Of a stretch of 52,796 bases of DNA, positions 8,453 to 16,957 are shown piece after piece (the first letter of the stretch is position 1; the number at the start of each line of letters is the position of its first letter). The position numbers and the translations under genes were made by a program. This stretch comes from Bacteroidia bacterium. GTDB lineage: Bacteria > Bacteroidota > Bacteroidia > SpSt-205. Location of the stretch: contig JANWXY010000020.1 in the NCBI GenBank assembly GCA_025057135.1, positions 1 to 52,796 on the forward strand, read 5' to 3'. The notes under the pieces were generated by a model. The model was not told where the DNA came from. It did no database searches and was given only the letters and a program-made list of their open reading frames with translations.

Positions 8453-10468
8453 ATGAAGGCTATTATGCCAGTTCGTGGAGTGACCGCCCTCTTGGTAATA
8501 GGTGCAAATCTTATCCTTAGAGCCCAGGAGTTAGAGGTTACTTACAAAGTAGAGGTCTCCACTATCGCCGGTAGCGGCAAGGTTGGTTACAAAAGCGGTC
8601 CAGCCTTGGAAGCTGCGCTCAATCGTCCGAATGGCATCGTGGTGGACAAGGCTGGAAATGTGTACTTCTCTGACGATGAAAATCATTGTGTGCGGAAGGT
8701 AACGACGGATGGAAGGGTCATCTTAGTAGCGGGTCAGCCGCGTGTGTCAGGCTTTGAAGATGGAGACCGAGAAGAGGCCACCCTAAATAGTCCGCACGGA
8801 TTAGCCTTAGACCCCGCAGGCAATCTCTATGTGTGCGATTACTACAATCATGCTATTCGCAAAATAACCCCTTCTGGCGAGGTAAGCACCTATGTCGGTG
8901 GGCGCGGCGAAGGCTTCAAAGACGGAGGACCAGACGAGGCACGGTTCCTTTTTCCTATCGCTATTGTGCGGGATAGCAAAGGCAATCTATGGGTTTTAGA
9001 ATCTGGCAATCATGCCCTTAGAAAGATTACCCCCCAGCGCCGCGTGATTACCGTGGCGGGGACAGGCTATCCCGGCTATAGAGACGGTACAGGCAAACAA
9101 GCCATGTTCAACTCTCCCGTTGGGCTCGCCATAGACTCTCGGGACTACTTGTATGTGGTGGATGCGGGGAATCGTTGTATTCGGCGAGTAAGCCCCGATG
9201 GAAATGTGAGCACCTACGTAGAACTTAGTTTCAAGGGCTGGACTATCCGAGGCGCGCTCAGCGGTGGACTCAGCTTTGCTACTTCAGGAGGCGGACATGG
9301 TGGAGGTGTAGCCGTAGATCACGAGGGTAACCTCTACATCGCTGACGGCGGGCGCCATATCGTTTATCAAATCAACGCTGCCCAAAAAACTGTAGAAATT
9401 CTCGCCGGTACTGGACGCCCCGGATGGATTGATGGCAACGGAAAGTTTGCCCGATTCAATGAACCCGTAGAAATCTGTGTGGGTGAAAAACCCAACACTT
9501 TCTATGTATGCGATTATCGGAATGCCGCCATACGACGAGTGACTATTGAAAAGCTGGAAAAATACCGCACACCCCAGCCCGTAGATACACCAAAAGCTGT
9601 ACCAGTATCTCTGACGCTCAGTGTGTATGACGCTCAATCAGGACAACCCCTCAAAAATGCGCGCATTCAAGCCACACCCTCGCAAAATGGCTTTCCCCTC
9701 ACGACCTCTCCTCAGGGTGAAGCGAAAGCCAACTTAGCGTCAGGCGACTACACGCTTACCCTTCTGGTAGAGAAAGCAGGATACAAGCCGCAGGAGGTAC
9801 TCGTGAAGGTTCAGAGTAGCTCGAAGGAGATAAAGTTGAGAGTACAGCTCACGCCAGAGGCCCCGCCATCTCCTCCCCCGTTTTATGTACGAGTGATAGA
9901 TGAAAAAACAGGGGGGCCAATCGCAGATGCCCGACTGCGCTTCTCCAATCAGGGAACCCTTTTACAAGCAGGCAGTACCTCCTCTACTGGAGAATATACC
10001 CCTTCCATAGAAGGTACCACAGAAATCACGATTGAAAAGCATGGATATTTTCCATACTCGCAGCGAGTCGTGGTCAAGCGAGGGGACTCTCTTGTGGTCA
10101 AGCTTAAGCCCGCTACGACTGGCGCAGTCCTTCGTGAAACTCGCATACTCTTCAAACCCAATAGTCCTCTTCTCGAGCCGAGCTCTTACCCTGTTCTGGA
10201 CCAGATAGCTGATTTTCTCAAGGACAATCCCACCGTCCGCTTACGAATTCATGGCCATACGGACATAGGGGACCCTAATCCTCAGCACAATCAGCGCCTG
10301 TCCGAAGAGAGAGCTATAAATGTTCGCCAATATCTCATCCGCAAAGGAATTAACCCTGATCGCCTTGAAGCAGTAGGCCACGGGAATACCCAGCCCATAG
10401 CTGATAATAGTACTCCCGAAGGGCGAGCTCAAAATAGGCGCGTGGAGTTTGAAGTCATATCCCCTTGA
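8453..10468 (+). CDS. NHL-repeat beta-propeller protein with carboxypeptidase-regulatory-like repeats and C-terminal OmpA domain
   Basis: Repeated LNRPNGIVVDKAGNVYFSDDENHCVRKV-type blades; two YDAQSGQPLKNARI / IDEKTGGPIADARL modules; LRIHGHTDIGDPNPQHNQRLSEERAINVRQYLIRKGI OmpA C-terminal motif. Confidence 0.9.
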   Translation: MKAIMPVRGVTALLVIGANLILRAQELEVTYKVEVSTIAGSGKVGYKSGPALEAALNRPNGIVVDKAGNVYFSDDENHCVRKVTTDGRVILVAGQPRVSGFEDGDREEATLNSPHGLALDPAGNLYVCDYYNHAIRKITPSGEVSTYVGGRGEGFKDGGPDEARFLFPIAIVRDSKGNLWVLESGNHALRKITPQRRVITVAGTGYPGYRDGTGKQAMFNSPVGLAIDSRDYLYVVDAGNRCIRRVSPDGNVSTYVELSFKGWTIRGALSGGLSFATSGGGHGGGVAVDHEGNLYIADGGRHIVYQINAAQKTVEILAGTGRPGWIDGNGKFARFNEPVEICVGEKPNTFYVCDYRNAAIRRVTIEKLEKYRTPQPVDTPKAVPVSLTLSVYDAQSGQPLKNARIQATPSQNGFPLTTSPQGEAKANLASGDYTLTLLVEKAGYKPQEVLVKVQSSSKEIKLRVQLTPEAPPSPPPFYVRVIDEKTGGPIADARLRFSNQGTLLQAGSTSSTGEYTPSIEGTTEITIEKHGYFPYSQRVVVKRGDSLVVKLKPATTGAVLRETRILFKPNSPLLEPSSYPVLDQIADFLKDNPTVRLRIHGHTDIGDPNPQHNQRLSEERAINVRQYLIRKGINPDRLEAVGHGNTQPIADNSTPEGRAQNRRVEFEVISP

Positions 10469-12552
10469 TGCGTCCGACCACCTCTGCGCTCCTTTCGGTT
10501 TTATTACAGAAGGGCTCTAAAAAATGGCGCTTCACCCAGCTCTTAGAACGGACGCGTTCTCTGATGGACGAGGCCGTTCTGACTTTAGAGTTAGAAAGTC
10601 TTGTAGAGGAAGGATGGCTTCTCCGAGACGCTAAGGGCCGATATACCCTCAACTTAGTCGGGCGCACCTTCGTAGCAGAAGTGCAAACGCGGTATGAAGA
10701 GGCCTATGTACAGATAGATACCCTAAACTTACGAGTAGTACTTGGAGATTTTCGCCACCTCAAACTCCTGCCTGGCGAAAAAGTGGAAGTAGAGGTTTAT
10801 GCGATTTACCCCGAGCAGGTCTTAGGACGCGTATTGCGTCGGCTGGCGCCTTCTACCCGAAGTTTTGTTGGCACTGTTGAGAGAGGGCGAAATGGTCGCT
10901 TATATGTGATGCCTCAGCAGCCTGCTCTCAGTATAGACTTTCAACTGCCCAAAGATACCCCTGATAGCTTAATCGGTCAAAAAGTCGCTGTACGCTTTCT
11001 ATCATGGGGGCTTAAGTATCCTATTGGCGAAGTCATTCAGATATTAGGGCAGCCTGGGCAGCATCAGACAGAGATACATGCGATTATACACGAGTTTGAG
11101 CTGCCAGAGGGATTCCCTGAGGAAGTTTTATTAGAAGCGGCGAAGCTGCCTGATGGCATTCCTTCCGATCAAGAGGCTGAGCGGCATGATTTTCGGGGTA
11201 TTCCTACTTTCACTATTGACCCAGAGGATGCGAAAGACTTTGACGATGCCGTTTCCTTTCGGGAGCTGTCGGATGGCTTATACGAGGTCGGGGTTCATAT
11301 CGCTGATGTGAGCTATTATGTGCGTCCAGAGACGCTTTTGGACCGAGAAGCGTATAGACGTGGCACGAGCGTTTATCTGATAGACCGCACCATTCCAATG
11401 CTTCCAGAGAGACTCAGCGCCAATTTATGTTCGCTGCGTCCTCAGACCGACCGTTTGGCTTTTTCTGTGGTGTTTCAGATGAGCTCCAAAGCGGAGATTC
11501 GTGGGGTCTGGATGGGTAAAAGTATAATTCACAGCCAGCATCGCTTCACATACGAGGAAGCACAGCGGGTTTTAGAGACACAGAGAGGCCCTTTTGCCGA
11601 TGAGCTGCGGATACTCAACGGATTAGCCAAGCAGCTCCATCAGCGCCGCTTAGGAGAGGGGGGCATTCGGTTTGATACAGAGGAAATTAGGTTCCGCTTA
11701 GATGACTCTATGCAGCCTATTGCTCTCTATATCAAAGAGCGGAAAGATACTCACAAGCTCATAGAAGAGCTCATGCTTTTAGCTAATCGGCAAGTAGCAC
11801 TTTTTCTCAATCAGCAGAGAGGGACTCCCACTGTCTATCGAGTACATGACATGCCAAAACCAGATAAGCTCAAATCCCTTCAGATCCTGCTTGAGGGTTT
11901 TGGGTACGAGATAGACACACGGTCGGCTCGGGCATTGACCCGTTCCCTGAATGAACTCGTGGTGGCTATTGAAGGCAAGCCTGAGGCTCATATTATCCAG
12001 TCTATTGCTATCCGTTCTATGCCCAAAGCTTTATACACCCCAAATAACATCGGGCATTATGGGCTGGGCTTTACACATTACACGCATTTCACGAGTCCTA
12101 TACGCCGCTATCCTGACCTTGTGGTGCATAGGATTTTAGCTGCGGTTTTGGAAGGGCATCCAACGCCGTACCCCGACGTCGGGAGACTAAACGAAATATG
12201 CCGATACAGTTCTCAACGAGAAAGAGTAGCAGAGCAGGCAGAGCGCGCTTCTATACGCTACAAGCAGTTAGAATATCTCGCTCGCATGCAGGGGAAAGAG
12301 CTGGAAGGCATAATAACCAGCATAGAGTCGTGGGGGCTGTATGTAGAACTTTTAGAAACTCGGGCTGAGGGCCTCCTTGCCCTTCGCAGTTTGCCCACAG
12401 ATATTTACGAGACCGATAGCCATCGTCATGTGCTTAGAGGACGCTATACTCGGCAGCAATACCGATTAGGGGATAGGCTACGGGTGAGAGTGGTAGGCAT
12501 AGATTTTGACAAGCGACTGATAGATTTAGAGCTCGTCTCTCACGACACATAA
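10468..12552 (+). CDS. rnr: Ribonuclease R (RNB exoribonuclease)
   Basis: TIDPEDAKDFDDAVSF, VGVHIADVSYYV, FTSPIRRYPDLVVHR, C-terminal S1 segment. Confidence 0.95.
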   Translation: MRPTTSALLSVLLQKGSKKWRFTQLLERTRSLMDEAVLTLELESLVEEGWLLRDAKGRYTLNLVGRTFVAEVQTRYEEAYVQIDTLNLRVVLGDFRHLKLLPGEKVEVEVYAIYPEQVLGRVLRRLAPSTRSFVGTVERGRNGRLYVMPQQPALSIDFQLPKDTPDSLIGQKVAVRFLSWGLKYPIGEVIQILGQPGQHQTEIHAIIHEFELPEGFPEEVLLEAAKLPDGIPSDQEAERHDFRGIPTFTIDPEDAKDFDDAVSFRELSDGLYEVGVHIADVSYYVRPETLLDREAYRRGTSVYLIDRTIPMLPERLSANLCSLRPQTDRLAFSVVFQMSSKAEIRGVWMGKSIIHSQHRFTYEEAQRVLETQRGPFADELRILNGLAKQLHQRRLGEGGIRFDTEEIRFRLDDSMQPIALYIKERKDTHKLIEELMLLANRQVALFLNQQRGTPTVYRVHDMPKPDKLKSLQILLEGFGYEIDTRSARALTRSLNELVVAIEGKPEAHIIQSIAIRSMPKALYTPNNIGHYGLGFTHYTHFTSPIRRYPDLVVHRILAAVLEGHPTPYPDVGRLNEICRYSSQRERVAEQAERASIRYKQLEYLARMQGKELEGIITSIESWGLYVELLETRAEGLLALRSLPTDIYETDSHRHVLRGRYTRQQYRLGDRLRVRVVGIDFDKRLIDLELVSHDT

Positions 12553-12616
12553 AGGGCTCTGGATAGTTACTATCGCAGGGCAGTTTGCTAAGGGTAGGGG
12601 AGAGATTTCTTCTCTC

Positions 12617-13552
12617 TCAGAGAGATTTGTGCAAGTGGTGGCGCATACTCCACAAAAGGCCCATCATGCCCAAGCCCAAAATCAGTAGCGTCTGCAGAGC
12701 ATGAGCCGTAAATACAGTCAGTTTGGCGTCAGACTCTGCCCAACCCGAAGCCTTGAGGAGTATGAGACCTATGGCATGAAAAGTTCCTATACCTCCCGGC
12801 ACAGGTATGGCCATTGCTAAACCTGAACCAACTAAAAGTATTACAGAAGCCCAAATCAGAGCGCCTGCATCTCCAGGAGAGCATGCCATCATTACTCCCC
12901 ATATAGCTCCCCCATAACCGGCCCATATGCCCACAGATAGGGTCAGCATAAGCCACAGAGGCCGAGTACGCCATAAACTTTCAAACCCCTGAATAACTGG
13001 GCTCAACCACCCAGCTAAACGCCCCCGTAAGACATAACGCAGAGCCAGACTCCCTAAAATCAAACCTAAAATACCACCGAAAATCACATATGGCACGTAG
13101 TCTCCCCATCCGAGGAGGTTGAACCAGCTCACCCCTTCCTGTATCACTACGGCGATGGCAAGAAAGAGTAAAGTGACTAAATCTATTATGCGTTCTGCAA
13201 CGACGGTTCCGAAGGCAGTAGGAAAAGGCACTTGACGCCAGCGCCAGAGAAGTGTGCAGCGCAGAACCTCACCGACCCGAGGTAAAGCGGTATTTGTCAG
13301 GTAGCCTATCATAAGCGCCCACCACGGAGCTGCGAAATCAACCTCAATGCTACTTGAACGAAGCATAAGCTGCCATCGCCAAGCCCGCATAAGATGAGCA
13401 GCTGTCATAAATAGTCCTGTCAATAGCAGCCAGTGCGTACTTCTCTGCAGGGCATGCAGGAGAGCATGCCAGTCAAAACCTCGCAGCACCCACCATAAAA
13501 GGACCACTCCTAAGGCTAAACCAATAAGAGCTTCTAAAATACGGCGTTTCAC
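12617..13552 (-). CDS. Lysylphosphatidylglycerol synthase TM-region family (UPF0104-like) membrane protein
   Basis: MRAWRWQLMLR, LPRVGEVLRC, VAERIIDLVTLL, IPVPGGIGTFHAIGLILL motifs. Confidence 0.85.
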   Translation of the reverse strand: MKRRILEALIGLALGVVLLWWVLRGFDWHALLHALQRSTHWLLLTGLFMTAAHLMRAWRWQLMLRSSSIEVDFAAPWWALMIGYLTNTALPRVGEVLRCTLLWRWRQVPFPTAFGTVVAERIIDLVTLLFLAIAVVIQEGVSWFNLLGWGDYVPYVIFGGILGLILGSLALRYVLRGRLAGWLSPVIQGFESLWRTRPLWLMLTLSVGIWAGYGGAIWGVMMACSPGDAGALIWASVILLVGSGLAMAIPVPGGIGTFHAIGLILLKASGWAESDAKLTVFTAHALQTLLILGLGMMGLLWSMRHHLHKSL

Positions 13553-13893
13553 AAGCGATTGCCTTCTTTCGGAAAAATCACTCGCGGCTGATAAGTGCGG
13601 GCTTCCTCCTCAGTCATCCATGCATACGATAGGATGATTATGATATCCCCTACTAAGCCGGTTCGTGCAGCAGGTCCATTCAACCCGACTACACCACTCC
13701 CTGGTTCCCCTTCTATCACATAGGTCTCTATGCGGCTGCCAGTATTTACATTCAGCACATGGATTTTTTCAAAGGGTAAAAGCCCTGCCGCCTCCATCAA
13801 ATCCCTATCCAGCGTCAGACTCCCGACATAATCTAGGTCCACTTGCGTGATTCTCGCACGATGGATTTTAGACTTGAGGACGCATACCCACAC
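13549..13893 (-). CDS. panD: Aspartate 1-decarboxylase
   Basis: VLKSKIHRARITQVDLDYVGSLTLDRDLMEAAGLLPFEKIHVLNVNTGSRIETYVIEGEPGSGVVGLNGPAAR; GS autocleavage site; GTG start at 13893 inferred from promoter spacing. Confidence 0.95.
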   Translation of the reverse strand: MWVCVLKSKIHRARITQVDLDYVGSLTLDRDLMEAAGLLPFEKIHVLNVNTGSRIETYVIEGEPGSGVVGLNGPAARTGLVGDIIIILSYAWMTEEEARTYQPRVIFPKEGNRL

Positions 13894-13936
13894 TAAGCAA
13901 AGGTACAAATACTGGCATCAAACCCAGGGAAAAACG

Positions 13937-14215
13937 CTACTCCCTAATCTCAAAAGAGAGGTCGCCTTGTGGGGGTAGGTTTTTTTCTACCTCCACATGC
14001 TCTACCCGAGCGGCGGGAGAACCTCTATGAGCCCACTGAAAAAACTTCTCTACCTCTGCGGGGGCCCCCTCTACCTCGGCGAGCACCGACCCATCTATCT
14101 CATTTTTGACGAAGCCTTTCAATCCAAGGGCTTGAGCTGTGCGCCAGGCATACTTTCGGAAAAAGACTCCCTGAACTTTCCCGTATATGCGTATGCGCCA
14201 GCGTACGACAGTCAT
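13937..14215 (-). CDS. Acylphosphatase
   Basis: RIYGKVQGVFFRKYAWRTAQALGLKGFVKNEIDGSVLAEVEG. Confidence 0.93.
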   Translation of the reverse strand: MTVVRWRIRIYGKVQGVFFRKYAWRTAQALGLKGFVKNEIDGSVLAEVEGAPAEVEKFFQWAHRGSPAARVEHVEVEKNLPPQGDLSFEIRE

Positions 14216-15394
14216 TTAGTTGAGCCGTTCAAAGATACCGGCGATTCCTTGGCCGCCTCCTACACAAGCGGTTACCATTCCGTATTTACCGCCTTGTCGG
14301 CGCAGTTCATTTAGCACCTGTACGGTGAGCTTAGCTCCGGAACATCCAAGCGGATGACCAAGGGCGATAGCTCCGCCATTGACGTTTAGTTTATCCATAG
14401 GAAGTTCGGCTTGCTGGATTACAGCCAGAGATTGAGCGGCAAATGCTTCATTCAGCTCTATTAGGTCTATATCTGCTAAAGATAAACCCGCCCGGCGTAA
14501 CGCTTTGGGTATCGCTTCTACGGGACCGATGCCCATTATGCGGGGCTCTACACCAGCTACGGCGTATCCACGCATCACAGCAATGGGAGTAAGATTGTGT
14601 CGCTTGAGAAAGTTTTCACTTACTACGAGCACAAATGCGGCACCGTCTGAGGTTTGGGAGGAGTTTCCAGCCGTTACCCTTCCATTAGCTGAAAAAACCG
14701 GTTTGAGCCGGGCGAGGGCTTCCAGGCTTGTATCGGCTCGAGGCCCTTCGTCTGTGTCGTGAATATAAGTGCGGCTCTGTTTTTTCCCGTTTTCTACTAC
14801 CACTTCTTTGACGGTGAGGGGAACGATTTCATCCTTGAACTTCCCCGCTTGAATAGCGGCTATGGCGCGCTGGTGAGAGCGTAAAGCAAACTCATCTGCG
14901 GCTTCTCGGCTTATCTCATACTTTTTGGCGACTTCTTCTGCGGTCATTCCCATTCCATAGTACCAGTCGGGGGCATGGAGGGCATATTCGTAGTTAGGTA
15001 CAATCTTATAGCCGCCCATAGGTACGAGCGACATAGTTTCCGTACCGCCAGCCAAAATGGCATCCGCATCCCCCGTCCTAATCTTTGACACAGCCATTGC
15101 GATAGCCTCTAGACCTGAGGCGCAGTAGCGATTGATGGTAACGGCGGGGATTTCTTTTCCCACAGCACGCAAAGCGATATAGCGCGCCATGTTCAATCCT
15201 TGTTCTGCCTCGGGAATAGCATTTCCGCAAATCAAGTCATCTATCTCTTGCGCAAAATTTATCTGTGGTAGAGTAGCTTTGATTTTCTCTATCACTGCTA
15301 CTGCCATATCATCGGGGCGAACAGTGCGTAGGCGCCCTCTGGGTGCTTTACCGACCGCTGTGCGAAAGCCCGCAACGATGTAAGCTTCCTGCAT
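14216..15394 (-). CDS. Acetyl-CoA C-acyltransferase (thiolase)
   Basis: NRYCASGLEAIAMA, NVNGGAIALGHPLGCSGAK, TACVGGGQGIAGIFE; start at MQEAYIV. Confidence 0.94.
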   Translation of the reverse strand: MQEAYIVAGFRTAVGKAPRGRLRTVRPDDMAVAVIEKIKATLPQINFAQEIDDLICGNAIPEAEQGLNMARYIALRAVGKEIPAVTINRYCASGLEAIAMAVSKIRTGDADAILAGGTETMSLVPMGGYKIVPNYEYALHAPDWYYGMGMTAEEVAKKYEISREAADEFALRSHQRAIAAIQAGKFKDEIVPLTVKEVVVENGKKQSRTYIHDTDEGPRADTSLEALARLKPVFSANGRVTAGNSSQTSDGAAFVLVVSENFLKRHNLTPIAVMRGYAVAGVEPRIMGIGPVEAIPKALRRAGLSLADIDLIELNEAFAAQSLAVIQQAELPMDKLNVNGGAIALGHPLGCSGAKLTVQVLNELRRQGGKYGMVTACVGGGQGIAGIFERLN

Positions 15395-15415
15395 GCAGCA
15401 AATATACAATACACC

Positions 15416-16096
15416 TCAGGAGTTATACACTATGGGCGATCGCTTTTCCGGAATTTCCTTGGACAGACGGAATATCTCCCGTTCTGGTTGTATTTCCATT
15501 TCTAAAACCCCGATGATGGTGTATTTGACGAGGATTTTGCGGGCTTTCCAGCCTTCCCGAGCTCCCAGGAGGTGCTTCAAAGTCATCTCATCAATAAATG
15601 GATGAGAGCGGAGGTAGTCGAGGAGCTGCTTTTCTGCCCGCCTGTAGAAGATATGCTGGGGTTCTTTTTCGGCGCGCCAGAGAGCCTCTAATAGGCCTCC
15701 GGCGACACGACTTTTGTCGCCCACGCGTACGTAGGCTCGGCGAGCGCCGTCTTCTTCTACTACATAAAATGGCCGTTGAGCTGGGCGAGCCTCTACCTGT
15801 ACTTCTAAGACCTGCTTATCTTCCCATGCATGAATCGTTGTAGAAAATTCTACGGAGGGCTCTATATACCGAGTAGCCGCTAACTCCACCATGTAGAATT
15901 CTTGTTCAGGGTCAGCCCCGCAGATTTTACCGTTGTCTTTGACACCGATGAGTAGGGCTCCGCCTTGGGTATTGGCGAATGCTGAGAGGGTACGAGCGAT
16001 TTTCCGAGCGCTCTCTATTCGCTGTTTGAAGTCTAAGTGAAGACCTTCGCCTGCGGCTATGCGAGCCAGCAAGGGGGCATTATCCCACCCCGCCAT
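15416..16096 (-). CDS. AlbA_2/Schlafen-like ATP-binding domain protein
   Basis: EGLHLDFKQRIESARKIARTLSAFANTQGGALLIGVKDNGKICG motif. Confidence 0.8.
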   Translation of the reverse strand: MAGWDNAPLLARIAAGEGLHLDFKQRIESARKIARTLSAFANTQGGALLIGVKDNGKICGADPEQEFYMVELAATRYIEPSVEFSTTIHAWEDKQVLEVQVEARPAQRPFYVVEEDGARRAYVRVGDKSRVAGGLLEALWRAEKEPQHIFYRRAEKQLLDYLRSHPFIDEMTLKHLLGAREGWKARKILVKYTIIGVLEMEIQPEREIFRLSKEIPEKRSPIVYNS

Positions 16097-16122
16097 GCCT
16101 ACTAAGGTAGCAAATAACCGTG

Positions 16123-16130
16123 TATGTTTG
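16123..16130 (+). promoter_or_regulatory. -7 box TATGTTTG, 4 nt before ATG at 16135
   Basis: TAnnTTTG match. Confidence 0.6.
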
Positions 16131-16134
16131 CAGC

Positions 16135-16857
16135 ATGCGTTTAGTTGGTAAGGTAATACTCGTTACAGGCGGCACGCGAGGCATTGGTAGAGCTATCGTA
16201 GAGAAGCTTCTCAGTGAGGGTGCGCGAGTGGCATTTACCTATAGAGGGTCGGTAGAGTTAGCAAATGCTCTCGTTCAGAAGGCTCCAGATCGTCTTTTAG
16301 CCTTTCAGGCGGATGTAACCGATGTTAGTCGGACTGATTTCGTCGTCGCAGAGACTCTCAAGACTTGGCAGCGAATAGACGGACTCGTCAATAATGCTGG
16401 CATCACGCAAGATACCCTCTTACTACGCATGACCGAAGCTCAGTGGGATGCGGTGATAAATACGAACTTGAAAGGCCCTTTCTTGTATAGTAAAGCTGTC
16501 TTGAAGCCTATGTTAGCTCAGAGACGAGGGAGCATCGTAAATATCACTTCAATCGTGGGCATTCAAGGTAATCCTGGTCAAGCCAACTATGCCGCTGCCA
16601 AAGCAGGGCTTATAGCTTTTACTAAATCCCTCGCTAAAGAAATTGGCTCTCGCAATATCCGTGTGAATGCCGTAGCGCCAGGCTTTATCCGAACAGACAT
16701 GACCGCTGACCTACCAGGGGAGGACTGGAAAAAGAGTATCGCTTTAGCCCGTTTAGGCGAACCAGAGGAAGTCGCCGCCCTCTGCGCTTTCTTGCTGTCG
16801 GACGAGGCGTCTTATATCACAGGGCAAGTGCTGGTCGTCGATGGAGGCATGATTTAG
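16135..16857 (+). CDS. fabG: 3-oxoacyl-ACP reductase (SDR)
   Basis: TGGTRGIGRAIVEKL, NNAGITQDTLLLRMTEAQWD, YAAAKAGLIAFTKSLAKE, VDGGMI. Confidence 0.93.
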   Translation: MRLVGKVILVTGGTRGIGRAIVEKLLSEGARVAFTYRGSVELANALVQKAPDRLLAFQADVTDVSRTDFVVAETLKTWQRIDGLVNNAGITQDTLLLRMTEAQWDAVINTNLKGPFLYSKAVLKPMLAQRRGSIVNITSIVGIQGNPGQANYAAAKAGLIAFTKSLAKEIGSRNIRVNAVAPGFIRTDMTADLPGEDWKKSIALARLGEPEEVAALCAFLLSDEASYITGQVLVVDGGMI

Positions 16858-16900
16858 TCGTGAAAATCGGAAGGTCGTTCGGCTAAAACTCAGTAAAAAG

Positions 16901-16924
16901 GGGGCAGGTTTTATAACCTGCCCC
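16901..16924. terminator. Bidirectional hairpin terminator between convergent genes
   Basis: GGGGCAGGTT-TTAT-AACCTGCCCC perfect 10-bp stem between fabG (+) and the T9SS gene (-). Confidence 0.85.
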
Positions 16925-16957
16925 TTAGGTTATTAGGTTGAGTGCGCTCTTCCTGTT

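Noticed and set aside
12555-12630. GAGAGA/TCTCTC inverted repeat between rnr and the UPF0104-like gene as a terminator
   Set aside because: Short, low-complexity and partly inside the downstream ORF end; too weak to call
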